Origin: Ruminococcus sp.
GTDB taxonomy: Bacteria > Bacillota > Clostridia > Oscillospirales > Ruminococcaceae
NCBI GenBank assembly: GCA_031262835.1
Contig: JAISGY010000050.1
Coordinates: 1 to 60,197 of the forward strand
Direction of reading: 5' to 3'
Length of the DNA stretch: 60,197 bases
Of the stretch, positions 16,601-23,705 are shown piece after piece (within the stretch, counting starts at the first letter, position 1; every line of letters begins with the position of its first letter). The translations under genes and the position numbers were made by a program. The notes under the pieces are model-generated. The model had not been told where the DNA came from, searched no databases, and was given only the letters and a program-made list of their open reading frames with translations.

Positions 16601-17227
16601 GGACTGTTCGCGAAGGGGTTCAATGCGTGATTTTATCTCGTTGTAAATGTCCTCAAGGCGAACGAGGGATTCCTCGGCGCGAAGAAGGTCGCGGGAGGCG
16701 TTGTCGCGCTTGAAGCGGAGTTTCGAGATGCCGGAAGCTTCCTCGAAAATCTCTCTGCGGTCGGAGCTTTTATTCGAGACAATGTCGGCAACTTTGCCCT
16801 GCCCGATAATGGCGTAACCGTCCCTGCCGAGACCGGTGTCCATAAAGAGCTCGATAACGTCCTTGAGGCGCGCACTCGAGCCGTTGATGATGTATTCGGA
16901 CTCGCCGGTTTTAAAAAGCTTTCTTTGAACAGAAAGAAGACCGGGAGGGGCAAAGACTTGCCCGCGGTCGTTTCTGATATTGAGGGTAACGGAGGCAAAG
17001 CCCATGGAGCGGCGGGTCTGGGTCCCCGCGAAGATTACGTCTTCCATCTTCCCGCCGCGAAGGGTTTTTGAAGATTGCTCCCCCAAAACCCAACGAACGG
17101 CATCGCCGATGTTAGATTTTCCGCTCCCGTTAGGACCGACAATAGCGGTTATCCCCTTCCCGAAGTCGAGGGTAAGTCGGTCGGGGAAGGATTTAAACCC
17201 TTGGATTTCTATTGATTCTAAGTACAT
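13697..17227 (-). CDS. smc: Chromosome segregation ATPase SMC
   Basis: SMC dimers with ScpA and ScpB condense DNA and are loaded at parS by ParB. The 1176-residue product has Walker A GPNGSGKSN (31-39), long coiled coils, a hinge around 500-670 (TVGGLLSVSSEYTLAIETALG ... GGSFTGGS), signature LLSGGEQAF near 1076 and Walker B FCILDEIEAALDD. Its ATG directly follows the stop of a HEPN gene (TAGATG), so an array of MNT-HEPN genes lies between dnaN and smc in one operon. ftsY, the common downstream neighbour, is absent. Confidence 0.96.
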   Translation of the reverse strand: MYLESIEIQGFKSFPDRLTLDFGKGITAIVGPNGSGKSNIGDAVRWVLGEQSSKTLRGGKMEDVIFAGTQTRRSMGFASVTLNIRNDRGQVFAPPGLLSVQRKLFKTGESEYIINGSSARLKDVIELFMDTGLGRDGYAIIGQGKVADIVSNKSSDRREIFEEASGISKLRFKRDNASRDLLRAEESLVRLEDIYNEIKSRIEPLREQSEKAAKFIQIEAKRKALEISVWVSELDTIKAAISALDDEILINKSAYETSNAEKLRLEAENEELYKSSSDLLIRIETLRNDIAEKEKTASNALSEIKVAENDIEHAKAKISDTEKEIENSDNTEAGIKKQIEDKFAELEAVKTEVSALEKLTAELENALLLTAGEETDAESKELNSRLNAAYIKESEYRFFIENGVETIKTDNRRREEALSQIETVKTEQKELEAERLDVISGETAAKEAIESLQNRLAGVTKLYENRSEKAKTAAAELDNLRHNERDLTGRIKLLSDLEKNMEGFAHSVKEILKCAENGVIKGVHGTVGGLLSVSSEYTLAIETALGGALQNIIVGNEDTAKRAINHLKQTGGGRATFLPVSTITGRAINENLDGEYGFCGIASKLISFDPEFAGIFDNLLGKTAVFEDLDSATESAKRHRYSFKIVTLDGQVINAGGSFTGGSSNKRSGILSRKNEIEKLTVDRARLLTDIETAAERSKKLAEDANKLHFDIEGIKEQINTAGTDLIRFESELKRIGSLELKLAADLENLEKTAKGLSNRIAKTEADSKEVENKAAALAEEIEALEKSVKDTAEKQAELRAKREAKAVEISDNKLKITGLNKDIENIGGQIETLEERIRESGGSVIRLNAVIASEREIIRLREEKIAQLKGGMTAGDTEIETIRGEIATLRTSHGENELLSKINRERENEVIEKRENYGRLLSKATERKKINEAAFDDLINKMAEEYDVYYSDAKEMSTPIKDLAASKRELNRYREQIKAIGVVNLSAIEEFKEVSERYNFLKSQMDDITKSKRELERLIGELTDKMKQMFSETFEQINTNFKRIFIELFGGGKASLTLSDPDDILESGIEINVAPPGKVIKNLSLLSGGEQAFVAIAIYFSILTVKPSPFCILDEIEAALDDINVSKYARYLRKFTADTQFICITHRRGTMDEADILYGVTMQEKGISRVLKMEN

Positions 17228-17575
17228 CTAATTTTCTTTCAGATAGGTTTCGCAGAAAGATTTTAGGATAGGAATACCATCAGTAGCTGAATCCCATATT
17301 TTTCTCGGATCCATATCATCATATTTATGCGCACACATATGCCGCATATCTCGAACTTCTTTCCATGGTATAATATCTGACGAAGAATTTAATAAACCAT
17401 CAGAAAGATATTTAACAAGCTCACCGATCTGTTGAAGAGCGAACGGTATTGAATAACCATAACTTATTTTGCTTTCATAAATTTCGTAACTACCCGCTTC
17501 TTCTACAAGATTACAGGTATCAATACAATAATTATAGATTTTTTCTATAATCTGTTTATCTATATTACCTTTCAT
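17228..17575 (-). CDS. HEPN-domain protein (HepT-like), array 1
   Basis: HepT-type HEPN proteins are RNases whose partner MNT protein can AMPylate the active-site tyrosine. The 115-residue all-helical product carries the RX4HXY motif as RHMCAHKY near residue 82. The C-terminal block ILKSFCETYLKEN is shared almost exactly with the other HEPN genes here. It overlaps the upstream MNT gene by 11 bp and its stop abuts the smc ATG. Confidence 0.88.
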   Translation of the reverse strand: MKGNIDKQIIEKIYNYCIDTCNLVEEAGSYEIYESKISYGYSIPFALQQIGELVKYLSDGLLNSSSDIIPWKEVRDMRHMCAHKYDDMDPRKIWDSATDGIPILKSFCETYLKEN

Positions 17576-17876
17576 AAATCCTCACCATATCTTTTTTCAC
17601 GTTGTTAATGAATTTTTTATCTTTACCATAGTTAAAGACATCAGCATCAACAACATCCATCCGCTTCTTAATCTGCCTCTTAAATTCGTCGATAAGCCCG
17701 TACCATTTCCATAAACCTTTTATTCCGGTTCCTTCAATACTGACGAGAATGTCAACATCAGACTTCTCATCCGCCTCGCCCCTCGCATAAGAGCCGAAGA
17801 GGTACACCGCCGGAAGATTATACTTTTCGGCGACAGGGCGTATTCTTTCTTTTATTTCATCAATTGTGTAAATCAT
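17565..17876 (-). CDS. MNT nucleotidyltransferase (MntA-like), array 1
   Basis: This is the partner and likely antitoxin of the adjacent HEPN protein. I use the ATG at 17876 (MIYTIDEIKERIRPVAEKYN), which matches the other copies. The minimal nucleotidyltransferase motif GSX10DXD is present (Gly28-Ser29 with DVD at about 40-42). The first 40 residues are nearly identical to the two sister copies. The rest (GLWKWYGLIDEFKRQIKKR onward) is unrelated to them. It overlaps the preceding HEPN gene by 17 bp. Confidence 0.88.
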   Translation of the reverse strand: MIYTIDEIKERIRPVAEKYNLPAVYLFGSYARGEADEKSDVDILVSIEGTGIKGLWKWYGLIDEFKRQIKKRMDVVDADVFNYGKDKKFINNVKKDMVRIYER

Positions 17877-18240
17877 CGCTTTCCTCACCGAGGTTTTCTT
17901 TCAGATAGGTTTCGCAGAATTCTTGTATAACAGGAATTTCCTCAACAGCTGTTTTCCAAATGTCCGATGTTTTCATTTTTTTATACTCATGTGCATACAT
18001 ATTTCTCATACTGCGTATGCCGAACCATGAGATTTTATTTTTAGAAAACTCCTTAATTTCATCGGATAAAAATTTTGAATCCTCTCCTATCTGCATTTCA
18101 GCCATAGAAATTGCAAGATAGAATTCTTTGTTGCTTAAGAATTCTTCATAATTATATTCGTGTTTTTCCATAATCTCGATTATTGTAATACAGTAATCAA
18201 GGATTTTTTCTATTAATCGCTCATCACTATCACTTCTCAT
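17860..18240 (-). CDS. HEPN-domain protein (HepT-like), array 1
   Basis: The preferred start is ATG 18240 (MRSDSDERLIEKILDYC). An in-frame ATG farther upstream lies inside the MNT coding region. The RX4HXY motif appears as RNMYAHEY. The N-terminal two-thirds is private to this copy, while the last 18 residues (ETYLKENLGEESDD block) match the sister copy at 18522. It overlaps both flanking MNT genes, showing tight coupling. Confidence 0.87.
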   Translation of the reverse strand: MRSDSDERLIEKILDYCITIIEIMEKHEYNYEEFLSNKEFYLAISMAEMQIGEDSKFLSDEIKEFSKNKISWFGIRSMRNMYAHEYKKMKTSDIWKTAVEEIPVIQEFCETYLKENLGEESDDLHN

Positions 18241-18538
18241 ATATAAGTACCATATCTTTTTTAACGTTAAAATTAAAACGGTAGTCGTCATCGTCTAAAG
18301 TATCCGTCGTAATCATATCGATCTCAGTTTCAAGACTGTCGCGAAATTCACCGAAAACGCCGCCGAGCCTGAAAACTCCGACAACATCAGTCCCCGTCCT
18401 GTCAATCATAAGGTCAATATCAGACTTCTCATCAGCCTCGCCCCTCGCATAAGAGCCGAAGAGATACACCGCCGGAAGATTATACTTTTCGGCGACAGGG
18501 CGTATTCTTTCTTTTATTTCGTCAATAGTGTAAATCAT
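18230..18538 (-). CDS. MNT nucleotidyltransferase (MntA-like), array 1
   Basis: The conserved N-terminal half contains LPAVYLFGSYARGEADEKSD, and the catalytic motif GSX10DXD (DID) is intact. From about residue 50 (VVGVFRLGGVFGEFRDSLE) the sequence departs from its neighbours. The C-terminal NVKKDMVLIYEK resembles the other copies again. It overlaps the HEPN genes on both sides. Confidence 0.88.
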   Translation of the reverse strand: MIYTIDEIKERIRPVAEKYNLPAVYLFGSYARGEADEKSDIDLMIDRTGTDVVGVFRLGGVFGEFRDSLETEIDMITTDTLDDDDYRFNFNVKKDMVLIYEK

Positions 18539-18899
18539 CGCTTTCCTCACCGAGGTTTTCTTTCAAATAGGTTTCGCAGAAAGATTTTAGGATAGGAATA
18601 TCATTTACGGCAGTATCCCATATTACCTTACTGTCCATTCCGTCATACGCATGAGCAAATAAATTCCGCATACTTTTAATAAGATTCCAAGGTATTTCAT
18701 CTTTAGTTTCTGTTTTAAATTCAGTTGTAAAATGATTGGTAATCTCACCGATTTGCATTTCAATCATTGAAATCGAAAGATAAAATTCATCACTGCGGAA
18801 TGTTTCATAATCGTAATTACATTTTTTTAAAAGTGCAATTGCTCTGTCGGAGTAAGACAATATCTTTTCGAGACATTGCCTGTTAATATCACCGCGCAT
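18522..18899 (-). CDS. HEPN-domain protein (HepT-like), array 1
   Basis: The preferred start is ATG 18899 (MRGDINRQCLEKILSYSD). The motif RX4HXY is RNLFAHAY. The segment ISMIEMQIGEI is shared by most HEPN copies. The C-terminus ILKSFCETYLKENLGEESDD is almost the same as in the other copies and is encoded by the conserved DNA block that runs into the next MNT gene. It overlaps the MNT gene at 18889. Confidence 0.87.
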   Translation of the reverse strand: MRGDINRQCLEKILSYSDRAIALLKKCNYDYETFRSDEFYLSISMIEMQIGEITNHFTTEFKTETKDEIPWNLIKSMRNLFAHAYDGMDSKVIWDTAVNDIPILKSFCETYLKENLGEESDDLHY

Positions 18900-19200
18900 A
18901 AATTTGCACCTTCTCATTCAAAACGTTGTTTCTAAAATTTAGGTCTCTGCTTTCATCAAGCCCATACGTTGTTATCATATCAACTTCTTTTGAAAGACTT
19001 TCCTCAAATTCATTAAATAATCCGAAAAAAGCAAAAGGTTTAGAAAAGTCTGCTCCGCTCCGATCAATCATAATGTCAATATCAGACTTCTCATCAGCCT
19101 CGCCCCTCGCATAAGAGCCGAAGAGATACACCGCCGGAAGATTATACTTTTCGGCGACAGGGCGTATTCTTTCTTTTATTTCATCAATGGTGTAAATCAT
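18889..19200 (-). CDS. MNT nucleotidyltransferase (MntA-like), array 1, first after dnaN
   Basis: The start at ATG 19200 lies one base after the dnaN stop (TAATATG), so translation is coupled to dnaN. The N-terminal 40 residues are the conserved cassette with GSX10DXD (DID). The C-terminal part (SKPFAFFGLFNEFEESLSK onward) is unique. It is the first of three MNT-HEPN pairs placed between dnaN and smc. Confidence 0.88.
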   Translation of the reverse strand: MIYTIDEIKERIRPVAEKYNLPAVYLFGSYARGEADEKSDIDIMIDRSGADFSKPFAFFGLFNEFEESLSKEVDMITTYGLDESRDLNFRNNVLNEKVQIYAR

Positions 19201-19201
19201 A

Positions 19202-20323
19202 TTAATATAGCCTAATCGGCAAAACAAGGAACAAGAACGCGTCCCCGTCGGCGGGCGAGATAATCATCGGTGAAACGGAGTCGATAAGTTTAAGGTAAAC
19301 CTTGTCGGTCTCAGACGATTTTAGAGCGGAGATGAGGTAAGCAGCGTTGAAGCCGATTTCTATGCCCTGCCCCGTGAGCTCGCAGGGGATTTCATCGTTA
19401 AGCTCGCCCCGCGGGGATTTGCAGGAAAGGGCAACCTCGTCGTTGTTAATAGTAAGGCGCACAGGCGACTTGATTTTTTCGTCAATGAGAAGCTGGCAGC
19501 GTTCGAGCGCGCGGATAAATTCGGGAACATTTACAGCCGCTGTCGTCTTAATCCGCTCGGGCGCAGGGATTGCTCTGTTATATTGATGGAATTCGCCCTC
19601 TAAAAGCCTTGTATGTATCGAAAAATTATCGAACTCGAAAGCAGCGGATTTTTTCGTTACATACACCTTTATTATATCCGATTCGTCCGACTTTTTCTCC
19701 CTAATCAGCGAAACAATATCCGAAAGCGACTTGAGTTTAATTACAAAATTGAAGTTTTTATCAAAATTAACCCGCTCTGTCCGAACGGCAAGCCTGTAAC
19801 CGTCAAGGCTCACAATATTAAAAACATTGTCCTTTATCTCGAAAAGCTCGCCGGTTAAAATAGGCTTTGCGTCGGTAGCAGCAACAGCGAACCTCGTCAT
19901 GTTAACCATATTCTTAAGTGTCGCGCCCGCAATCTCGAAGCCTTCGTTCTTCTCGTATTCGGGGATATTCGGGTACTCGTCGGCTGAAATTGAACCGAGA
20001 GTTGTAACAATCCTCTTGCCGGTAATTCTGACGCCGGCGTTGTCACCCTTAAAGTATTCAAAATCTATATTCCCGTCCGGAAGCTTCCCAACCATCTGAC
20101 AGACGAGTTTTGAACTTAATACAAATTCAAACTCCCCGTCAGCGTTAACGGGAACAGTCGCAGTTATCCCTATTTCAAGGTCATACCCGGTAAGTTTAAG
20201 CGTATCTCTCTGTACGGAAAATTTAATCCCCTCAAGAGCTAAGATAGCCGACTTATCCGCTACAGCTCTCGAAACATTTACCAGTGCGTTGAAAAGTATC
20301 GCTTTATCGACAGTAAACTTCAT
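19202..20323 (-). CDS. dnaN: DNA polymerase III beta sliding clamp
   Basis: The beta clamp encircles DNA and tethers polymerase and other factors. The 373-residue product starts MKFTVDKAILFNALVNVSRA and ends with FLFLVLPIRLY, the conserved C-terminal strand of the clamp. The ATG follows AAGGAG by 6 nt. It lies downstream of dnaA after a 339-bp spacer, the usual order. It is not followed by rlbA and recF, which lie 25 kb away on the other strand. MNT-HEPN genes follow directly instead. Confidence 0.96.
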   Translation of the reverse strand: MKFTVDKAILFNALVNVSRAVADKSAILALEGIKFSVQRDTLKLTGYDLEIGITATVPVNADGEFEFVLSSKLVCQMVGKLPDGNIDFEYFKGDNAGVRITGKRIVTTLGSISADEYPNIPEYEKNEGFEIAGATLKNMVNMTRFAVAATDAKPILTGELFEIKDNVFNIVSLDGYRLAVRTERVNFDKNFNFVIKLKSLSDIVSLIREKKSDESDIIKVYVTKKSAAFEFDNFSIHTRLLEGEFHQYNRAIPAPERIKTTAAVNVPEFIRALERCQLLIDEKIKSPVRLTINNDEVALSCKSPRGELNDEIPCELTGQGIEIGFNAAYLISALKSSETDKVYLKLIDSVSPMIISPADGDAFLFLVLPIRLY

Positions 20324-20662
20324 GTGAAGCTCCTTATATTAAAATGAATTTATAAATATATTTAGGAATAGCAGTAGGGCTGTTAAAACCGGTTAAAATG
20401 ACCCTCAAACCAAGTTCCACAAAAGAAACTTTTTAAACACCCTTAATGTTTAATAATTGTGGAAAGATTTTTTGCGGTTGAAACTGTTAGTTGAAAGTTG
20501 AAAATAAGTTGAAAATTTTGTTGATACGCGAAAAGGGTTTACACATGGGGTTGAAAATGTATAAATACTTTCCGTAATAAGGGTGTGAAACTGCCGTAAG
20601 GGATTAGATTAACACTTTCAACATACTTTTCAACACCCTGTTAATTTAACTATTAGTAAAAT
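20324..20662. other. oriC-like spacer between dnaA and dnaN
   Basis: These 339 bp are non-coding and AT-rich. The word GTTGAAA occurs at 20477, 20490, 20497, 20508 and 20550, with the variant GTTGATA at 20520, and inverted (TTTCAAC) at 20616 and 20628. Several extend to TTTTCAACA, one change from the DnaA-box form TTTTCCACA. TTCCACAA (about 20420) and TTGTGGAAA (about 20458) are further DnaA-box-like sites, and TTTACACA lies near 20538. A cluster of this kind beside dnaA is what a replication origin would show. Strand opening or initiation cannot be seen from sequence alone. Confidence 0.6.
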
Positions 20663-22003
20663 TTACGAGTTAAGATTCCGTATAAGATCCTTAATAAGCT
20701 CGCCGGTGTGGGGGTCCTCTTCCATCTTTGCGCGAACCTTGTCAACGTAGTAAACCACGGTGGAGTGGTCTCTCCCGCCGATTTCGAGCCCGATGTTTTT
20801 AAAGGAAAGCTGGGAAGTTTCCTTTATAACGTAGCAGCACACCTGCCTCGCAAGCGAAACGTTAGCGGAGCGTTTTGAAGACAGAATGTCCTCGACGGTA
20901 ACATCGTAAATGGTAGCAATCTCGGCTAAAATCTTCGGGATTGTAACGGGCGCAACCGACTCGTCGGATAAAACCTCGCGGATAGCTGCCTGCGCTTGGG
21001 AAAGGGTGGGCGGCGTCCCGACAAGATGTTCAATCGCCTTGAGCTTTTTAACACAACCCTCAAGCTGTCGGATATTCGCCTTAAGCGCAATGGCAATCAT
21101 CTCGACAAGTCCCTCGGTAATGTCAAGGTCAAGAAGCTCAGCCTTCCGCTTAATAATCGCGCATCTCGTCTCGTATTCGGGGATATTGATGTCGGCAATA
21201 AGCCCCTGTTCAAATCGGGTTTTAATACGGTCTTCAAGGGTCTTAATCTCCTTGGGAGGGCGGTCGGAGGTAAGGACAATCTGCTTGCCCTGCTTTTTAA
21301 GCTCGTTGAAGGTATGGAAGAATTCCTCTTGGGTCGATTCCTTCCCGGCGATAAACTGAACATCATCGACAAGGAGAACGTCGGCGGTGCGGTATTTGTT
21401 GTGGAATTCGGAGGTGTCGTGGCGGAGCTGAATAGCTGTAATAAGCTCATTCGCGAACGCCTCGCCGGTTACGTATATTACCTTTAAGCCCTCGTTGTTG
21501 TCGGTTAGGTAGTTAGAAATAGCGGTGAGAAGATGGGTTTTCCCGAGCCCCGAGGGACCGTGTATAAATAAGGGATTGTAGGCTGTAGCGGGCTCTTCCG
21601 CAACTGCGCGTGATGCCGCGTACGCGAACTTGTTCGATTGCCCGACAATGAAGGTGTCGAAGGTGTATTCGTATTCGGCGCGCTTGTAGGTCTTTTCAAG
21701 CTCCTTCTTCTTCCCGGCTTGCTCGACAGGTTCACGCGGGGGAAGTTCCGGCCAGATTAAAGTAACCTTAATCGGAAGCCCGGTAAGTTTTGAAAATTTA
21801 TCTTCAAAATCGTCCTTGTAATTTTCGATAATAAGCTCAGCCGAAAAACTTGAAGATGTTTGCAGGGTAACTTCGTTGCCGTTCATCTTAACGGGCTCGA
21901 GTGTTGATATCCAGAGTTTGTAAGCGGTAGTGGTAACTTTACCCTTTTTTATGTCTTCTTGAAAATCGTCGAGAACCGCTTTGTAGAGATCATCAAGGTT
22001 CAA
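20663..22003 (-). CDS. dnaA: Chromosomal replication initiator DnaA, TTG start
   Basis: DnaA binds DnaA boxes and opens oriC. The 446-residue product has N-terminal domain I, AAA+ Walker A GPSGLGKTH (149-157), Walker B DVLLVDDVQF near 210, and the C-terminal helix-turn-helix with GGRDHSTVVYYVDKVR. The start is TTG at 22003 (fMNLDDLYKAVLDDFQ) because no ATG fits the family start. A G-rich site lies upstream. Its promoter is at 22037-22065. Confidence 0.97.
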   Translation of the reverse strand: MNLDDLYKAVLDDFQEDIKKGKVTTTAYKLWISTLEPVKMNGNEVTLQTSSSFSAELIIENYKDDFEDKFSKLTGLPIKVTLIWPELPPREPVEQAGKKKELEKTYKRAEYEYTFDTFIVGQSNKFAYAASRAVAEEPATAYNPLFIHGPSGLGKTHLLTAISNYLTDNNEGLKVIYVTGEAFANELITAIQLRHDTSEFHNKYRTADVLLVDDVQFIAGKESTQEEFFHTFNELKKQGKQIVLTSDRPPKEIKTLEDRIKTRFEQGLIADINIPEYETRCAIIKRKAELLDLDITEGLVEMIAIALKANIRQLEGCVKKLKAIEHLVGTPPTLSQAQAAIREVLSDESVAPVTIPKILAEIATIYDVTVEDILSSKRSANVSLARQVCCYVIKETSQLSFKNIGLEIGGRDHSTVVYYVDKVRAKMEEDPHTGELIKDLIRNLNS

Positions 22004-22036
22004 GGTACTTGTCCCCCCAATTCCTTTAAGTAATTA

Positions 22037-22065
22037 ATTATAACATATTTCAGAGAGTTTTTCAA
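22037..22065 (-). promoter_or_regulatory. dnaA promoter
   Basis: On the minus strand TTGAAA (22060-22065) and TATAAT (22037-22042) are 17 bp apart, about 35 bp upstream of the dnaA TTG start. Confidence 0.8.
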
Positions 22066-22102
22066 GAGACTTAAAAAAAACTTTTTATTTACATTTTATG
22101 AC

Positions 22103-22131
22103 TTGACAACAGCCCAAATAAATGCTATAAT
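22103..22131 (+). promoter_or_regulatory. yajC promoter
   Basis: A perfect TTGACA (22103-22108) and a perfect TATAAT (22126-22131) are separated by 17 bp. The GC hairpin element starts 17 bp after the -10 box, so the mRNA would begin just before the first stem. Confidence 0.9.
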
Positions 22132-22147
22132 TATATATTACTATTAA

Positions 22148-22215
22148 GTTTCCCCCGCCGCAGGCGGGGGAAACAAGACAAAGTTTTTATTGATATTTGT
22201 GCCGCTCAAAGCGGC
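22148..22215 (+). repeat. GC hairpin element, copy 2, two-stem form
   Basis: The first stem is perfect: GTTTCCCCCGCC-GCA-GGCGGGGGAAAC at 22148-22174. The second stem is GCCGC-TCAAA-GCGGC at 22201-22215, directly followed by GGAATGGAG and the yajC ATG at 22233. The promoter at 22103 places the whole element in the 5' untranslated mRNA. Confidence 0.9.
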
Positions 22216-22232
22216 GGAATGGAGCTCAGAAT

Positions 22233-22586
22233 ATGATAGATGTAGCAAACGTCCCCGCAGCGGGAGCAGAAGGCGGAATGATGGGAACAGGCGGGAGCAT
22301 GATTTACACAATAGTTATGCTCGGGCTTATGATAGTGGTTTTCTACTTTTTACTAATCCGCCCGCAAAAGAAGAAGGAAAAGGCAGCAAAAGCACTTCGT
22401 GAAAATATCCAGATAGGCGACGAAGTAACAACAATCGGCGGCATAACCGGCATAGTAACGAAGCTTACCGAAGACACGGTAGTAATAGAGACAGGCGGCG
22501 ACCGCTCAAAAATCCGCGTGAAAAAATGGGCGATAAGCGAGAATCTTACCGTTCATGATACTACCGAGGAGACGCTGGCGAAATAG
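22233..22586 (+). CDS. yajC: Preprotein translocase accessory subunit YajC
   Basis: YajC joins SecDF in the protein-export complex. I use ATG 22233 (MIDVANVPAAGAEGG), 9 nt after GGAG. The 117-residue product has one membrane span (IVMLGLMIVVFYFLLIRPQ), then the basic KKKEKAAKAL segment and the beta-rich domain IGDEVTTIGGITGIV, all typical. It is a single gene with its own promoter and terminator. tgt, queA and secDF are not nearby. Confidence 0.93.
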   Translation: MIDVANVPAAGAEGGMMGTGGSMIYTIVMLGLMIVVFYFLLIRPQKKKEKAAKALRENIQIGDEVTTIGGITGIVTKLTEDTVVIETGGDRSKIRVKKWAISENLTVHDTTEETLAK

Positions 22587-22593
22587 CTGATAT

Positions 22594-22621
22594 AAAAAAG
22601 CCCAAAAGAGGGCTTTTTTTG
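22594..22621. terminator. Bidirectional terminator after yajC
   Basis: AAAAAAGCCC and GGGCTTTTTT pair around AAAAGA, followed by T-runs on both strands. It also ends the convergent unit at 22623-24173. Confidence 0.88.
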
Positions 22622-22622
22622 T

Positions 22623-22772
22623 TTACGCGCCGAGGGGAGGAGGATTATTTGCGGTGCGTTCTTTTTCAATCTTAGCGAGGAGTTCTTCAACCCGTGCGTG
22701 AAGTTGCTCAGGGGTTAAGTTTTTCAGATGCTCGGGTATTTCAAAGGGTCTATCGTCTTCGTAGTTGATCAT
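22623..22772 (-). CDS. Small 49-residue protein after a JAMM-domain gene
   Basis: The frame starts with ATG at 22772, 10 nt after AAGGAG, and overlaps the end of the upstream JAMM gene by 23 bp. The product begins MINYEDDRPFEIPEHLKNL and ends with a proline-rich NNPPPLGA. The central TPEQLHARVEELLAKIEKE is a likely amphipathic or coiled-coil helix. The strong ribosome-binding site and overlap support a real gene. Family unknown. Confidence 0.6.
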   Translation of the reverse strand: MINYEDDRPFEIPEHLKNLTPEQLHARVEELLAKIEKERTANNPPPLGA

Positions 22773-23355
22773 TTGCGGTCATCTCCTTAAATTTCAGTAG
22801 ATTAAGACTGTCCATTTTCTCCAATGTCTTTAGCTGAGAAGTAAATGTGCTGTACTTGAGTGAACGGAATTCTGAAGACAGATTGTCGTAAACCTCCTTA
22901 TTCGGAAATGAAGTGACACCGTAACTGTAAACAGTTCCGTCGTGACAAACGACAATGCCCAGTTCATAACCGTTTCGGTATGCAGAATCAAAGTCACCGA
23001 AAGACGGCGGCATACTTCTCGGGTGGTTATGTATGGTAACTTTCCGTGAAATATGTTTGTGCTTATCCATAAAACTCATAGGATAAATAACCCTGCTCGG
23101 TTCGGACATATCGGTAATTGACGCAAAAACCTTGCCGGTATCAAAGTCGAGCCAAAACATATCTTCAAATTCTGTGCCGGAACGATGATAGAGGATTTTT
23201 TTGGCGGTTTGATAAAGCGAGCGGTTTAACTTTTCGTTTTCGGAAATACAGTCAAATTTTCGTCTATATTCGCCGCTTTCAATGAAACCGGTGTCGATTG
23301 ACTTAAATTTATCCCTGCCGTACCGACTTTCTTCGCGGTCGTCTTCTTCGTACAT
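22750..23355 (-). CDS. JAMM/MPN-motif metalloprotease-like protein
   Basis: The 201-residue product contains the zinc motif HNHPRSMPPSFGDFD, which fits HxHP...SxxD of the JAMM fold, with a possible upstream catalytic Glu in FEDMFWLDFD. JAMM enzymes cleave isopeptide or peptide bonds. In bacteria they occur in phage proteins, polymorphic toxins and ubiquitin-like systems. The N-terminus is charged and helical, with no signal peptide. It is third in a run with 23706 and 23419. The substrate is unknown. Confidence 0.7.
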   Translation of the reverse strand: MYEEDDREESRYGRDKFKSIDTGFIESGEYRRKFDCISENEKLNRSLYQTAKKILYHRSGTEFEDMFWLDFDTGKVFASITDMSEPSRVIYPMSFMDKHKHISRKVTIHNHPRSMPPSFGDFDSAYRNGYELGIVVCHDGTVYSYGVTSFPNKEVYDNLSSEFRSLKYSTFTSQLKTLEKMDSLNLLKFKEMTANDQLRRR

Positions 23356-23418
23356 ATTTAACCACCCCCCCTCAAAATATATTATACCCCACCGTCACCC
23401 GCGAAGGGCTTTTTTTGT

Positions 23419-23700
23419 TTACGCCGAAATAAAAGTCCTGGTGTGTTCGGTCTGCCTGAAATTAAGCGAACCGTCCTTGTTAATGTCAACGAATAAAACA
23501 CCGAGCATAGGCGTATCGTCAAGAAGCCCTCTTGAACCGTTATGCAAACCGTTCGGATACGGATGCGCGAAAGAAAAGTTATCTAATCCTCTTCCGAAAT
23601 AACAGCCCATCAATTTATCATAGTCAAGCCCATTCTTGTCACAATATTCCTTCACACGGTCTTTGTAGTCGGAATAGAAATCCATAAAATACTTACTCAT
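23419..23700 (-). CDS. Unknown 93-residue protein between two JAMM genes
   Basis: The product starts MSKYFMDFYSDYKDRVKEYC and has a second half with HPYPNGLHNGSRGLLDDTP and a beta-like GVLFVDINKDGSLNF. It starts 5 bp after the upstream JAMM gene and is in the same orientation, so co-expression is likely. It could be an immunity or adaptor protein for the two JAMM proteins, but nothing in its sequence proves this. Confidence 0.6.
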   Translation of the reverse strand: MSKYFMDFYSDYKDRVKEYCDKNGLDYDKLMGCYFGRGLDNFSFAHPYPNGLHNGSRGLLDDTPMLGVLFVDINKDGSLNFRQTEHTRTFISA

Positions 23701-23705
23701 AGTTA

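Noticed and set aside
17761-19200. CRISPR or simple DNA repeats in the MNT-HEPN region
   Set aside because: The repeated blocks of about 150 bp are coding and correspond to conserved ends of protein families.
22148-22215. Riboswitch upstream of yajC
   Set aside because: The same stems occur before four unrelated genes and lack any aptamer-like conserved loops.
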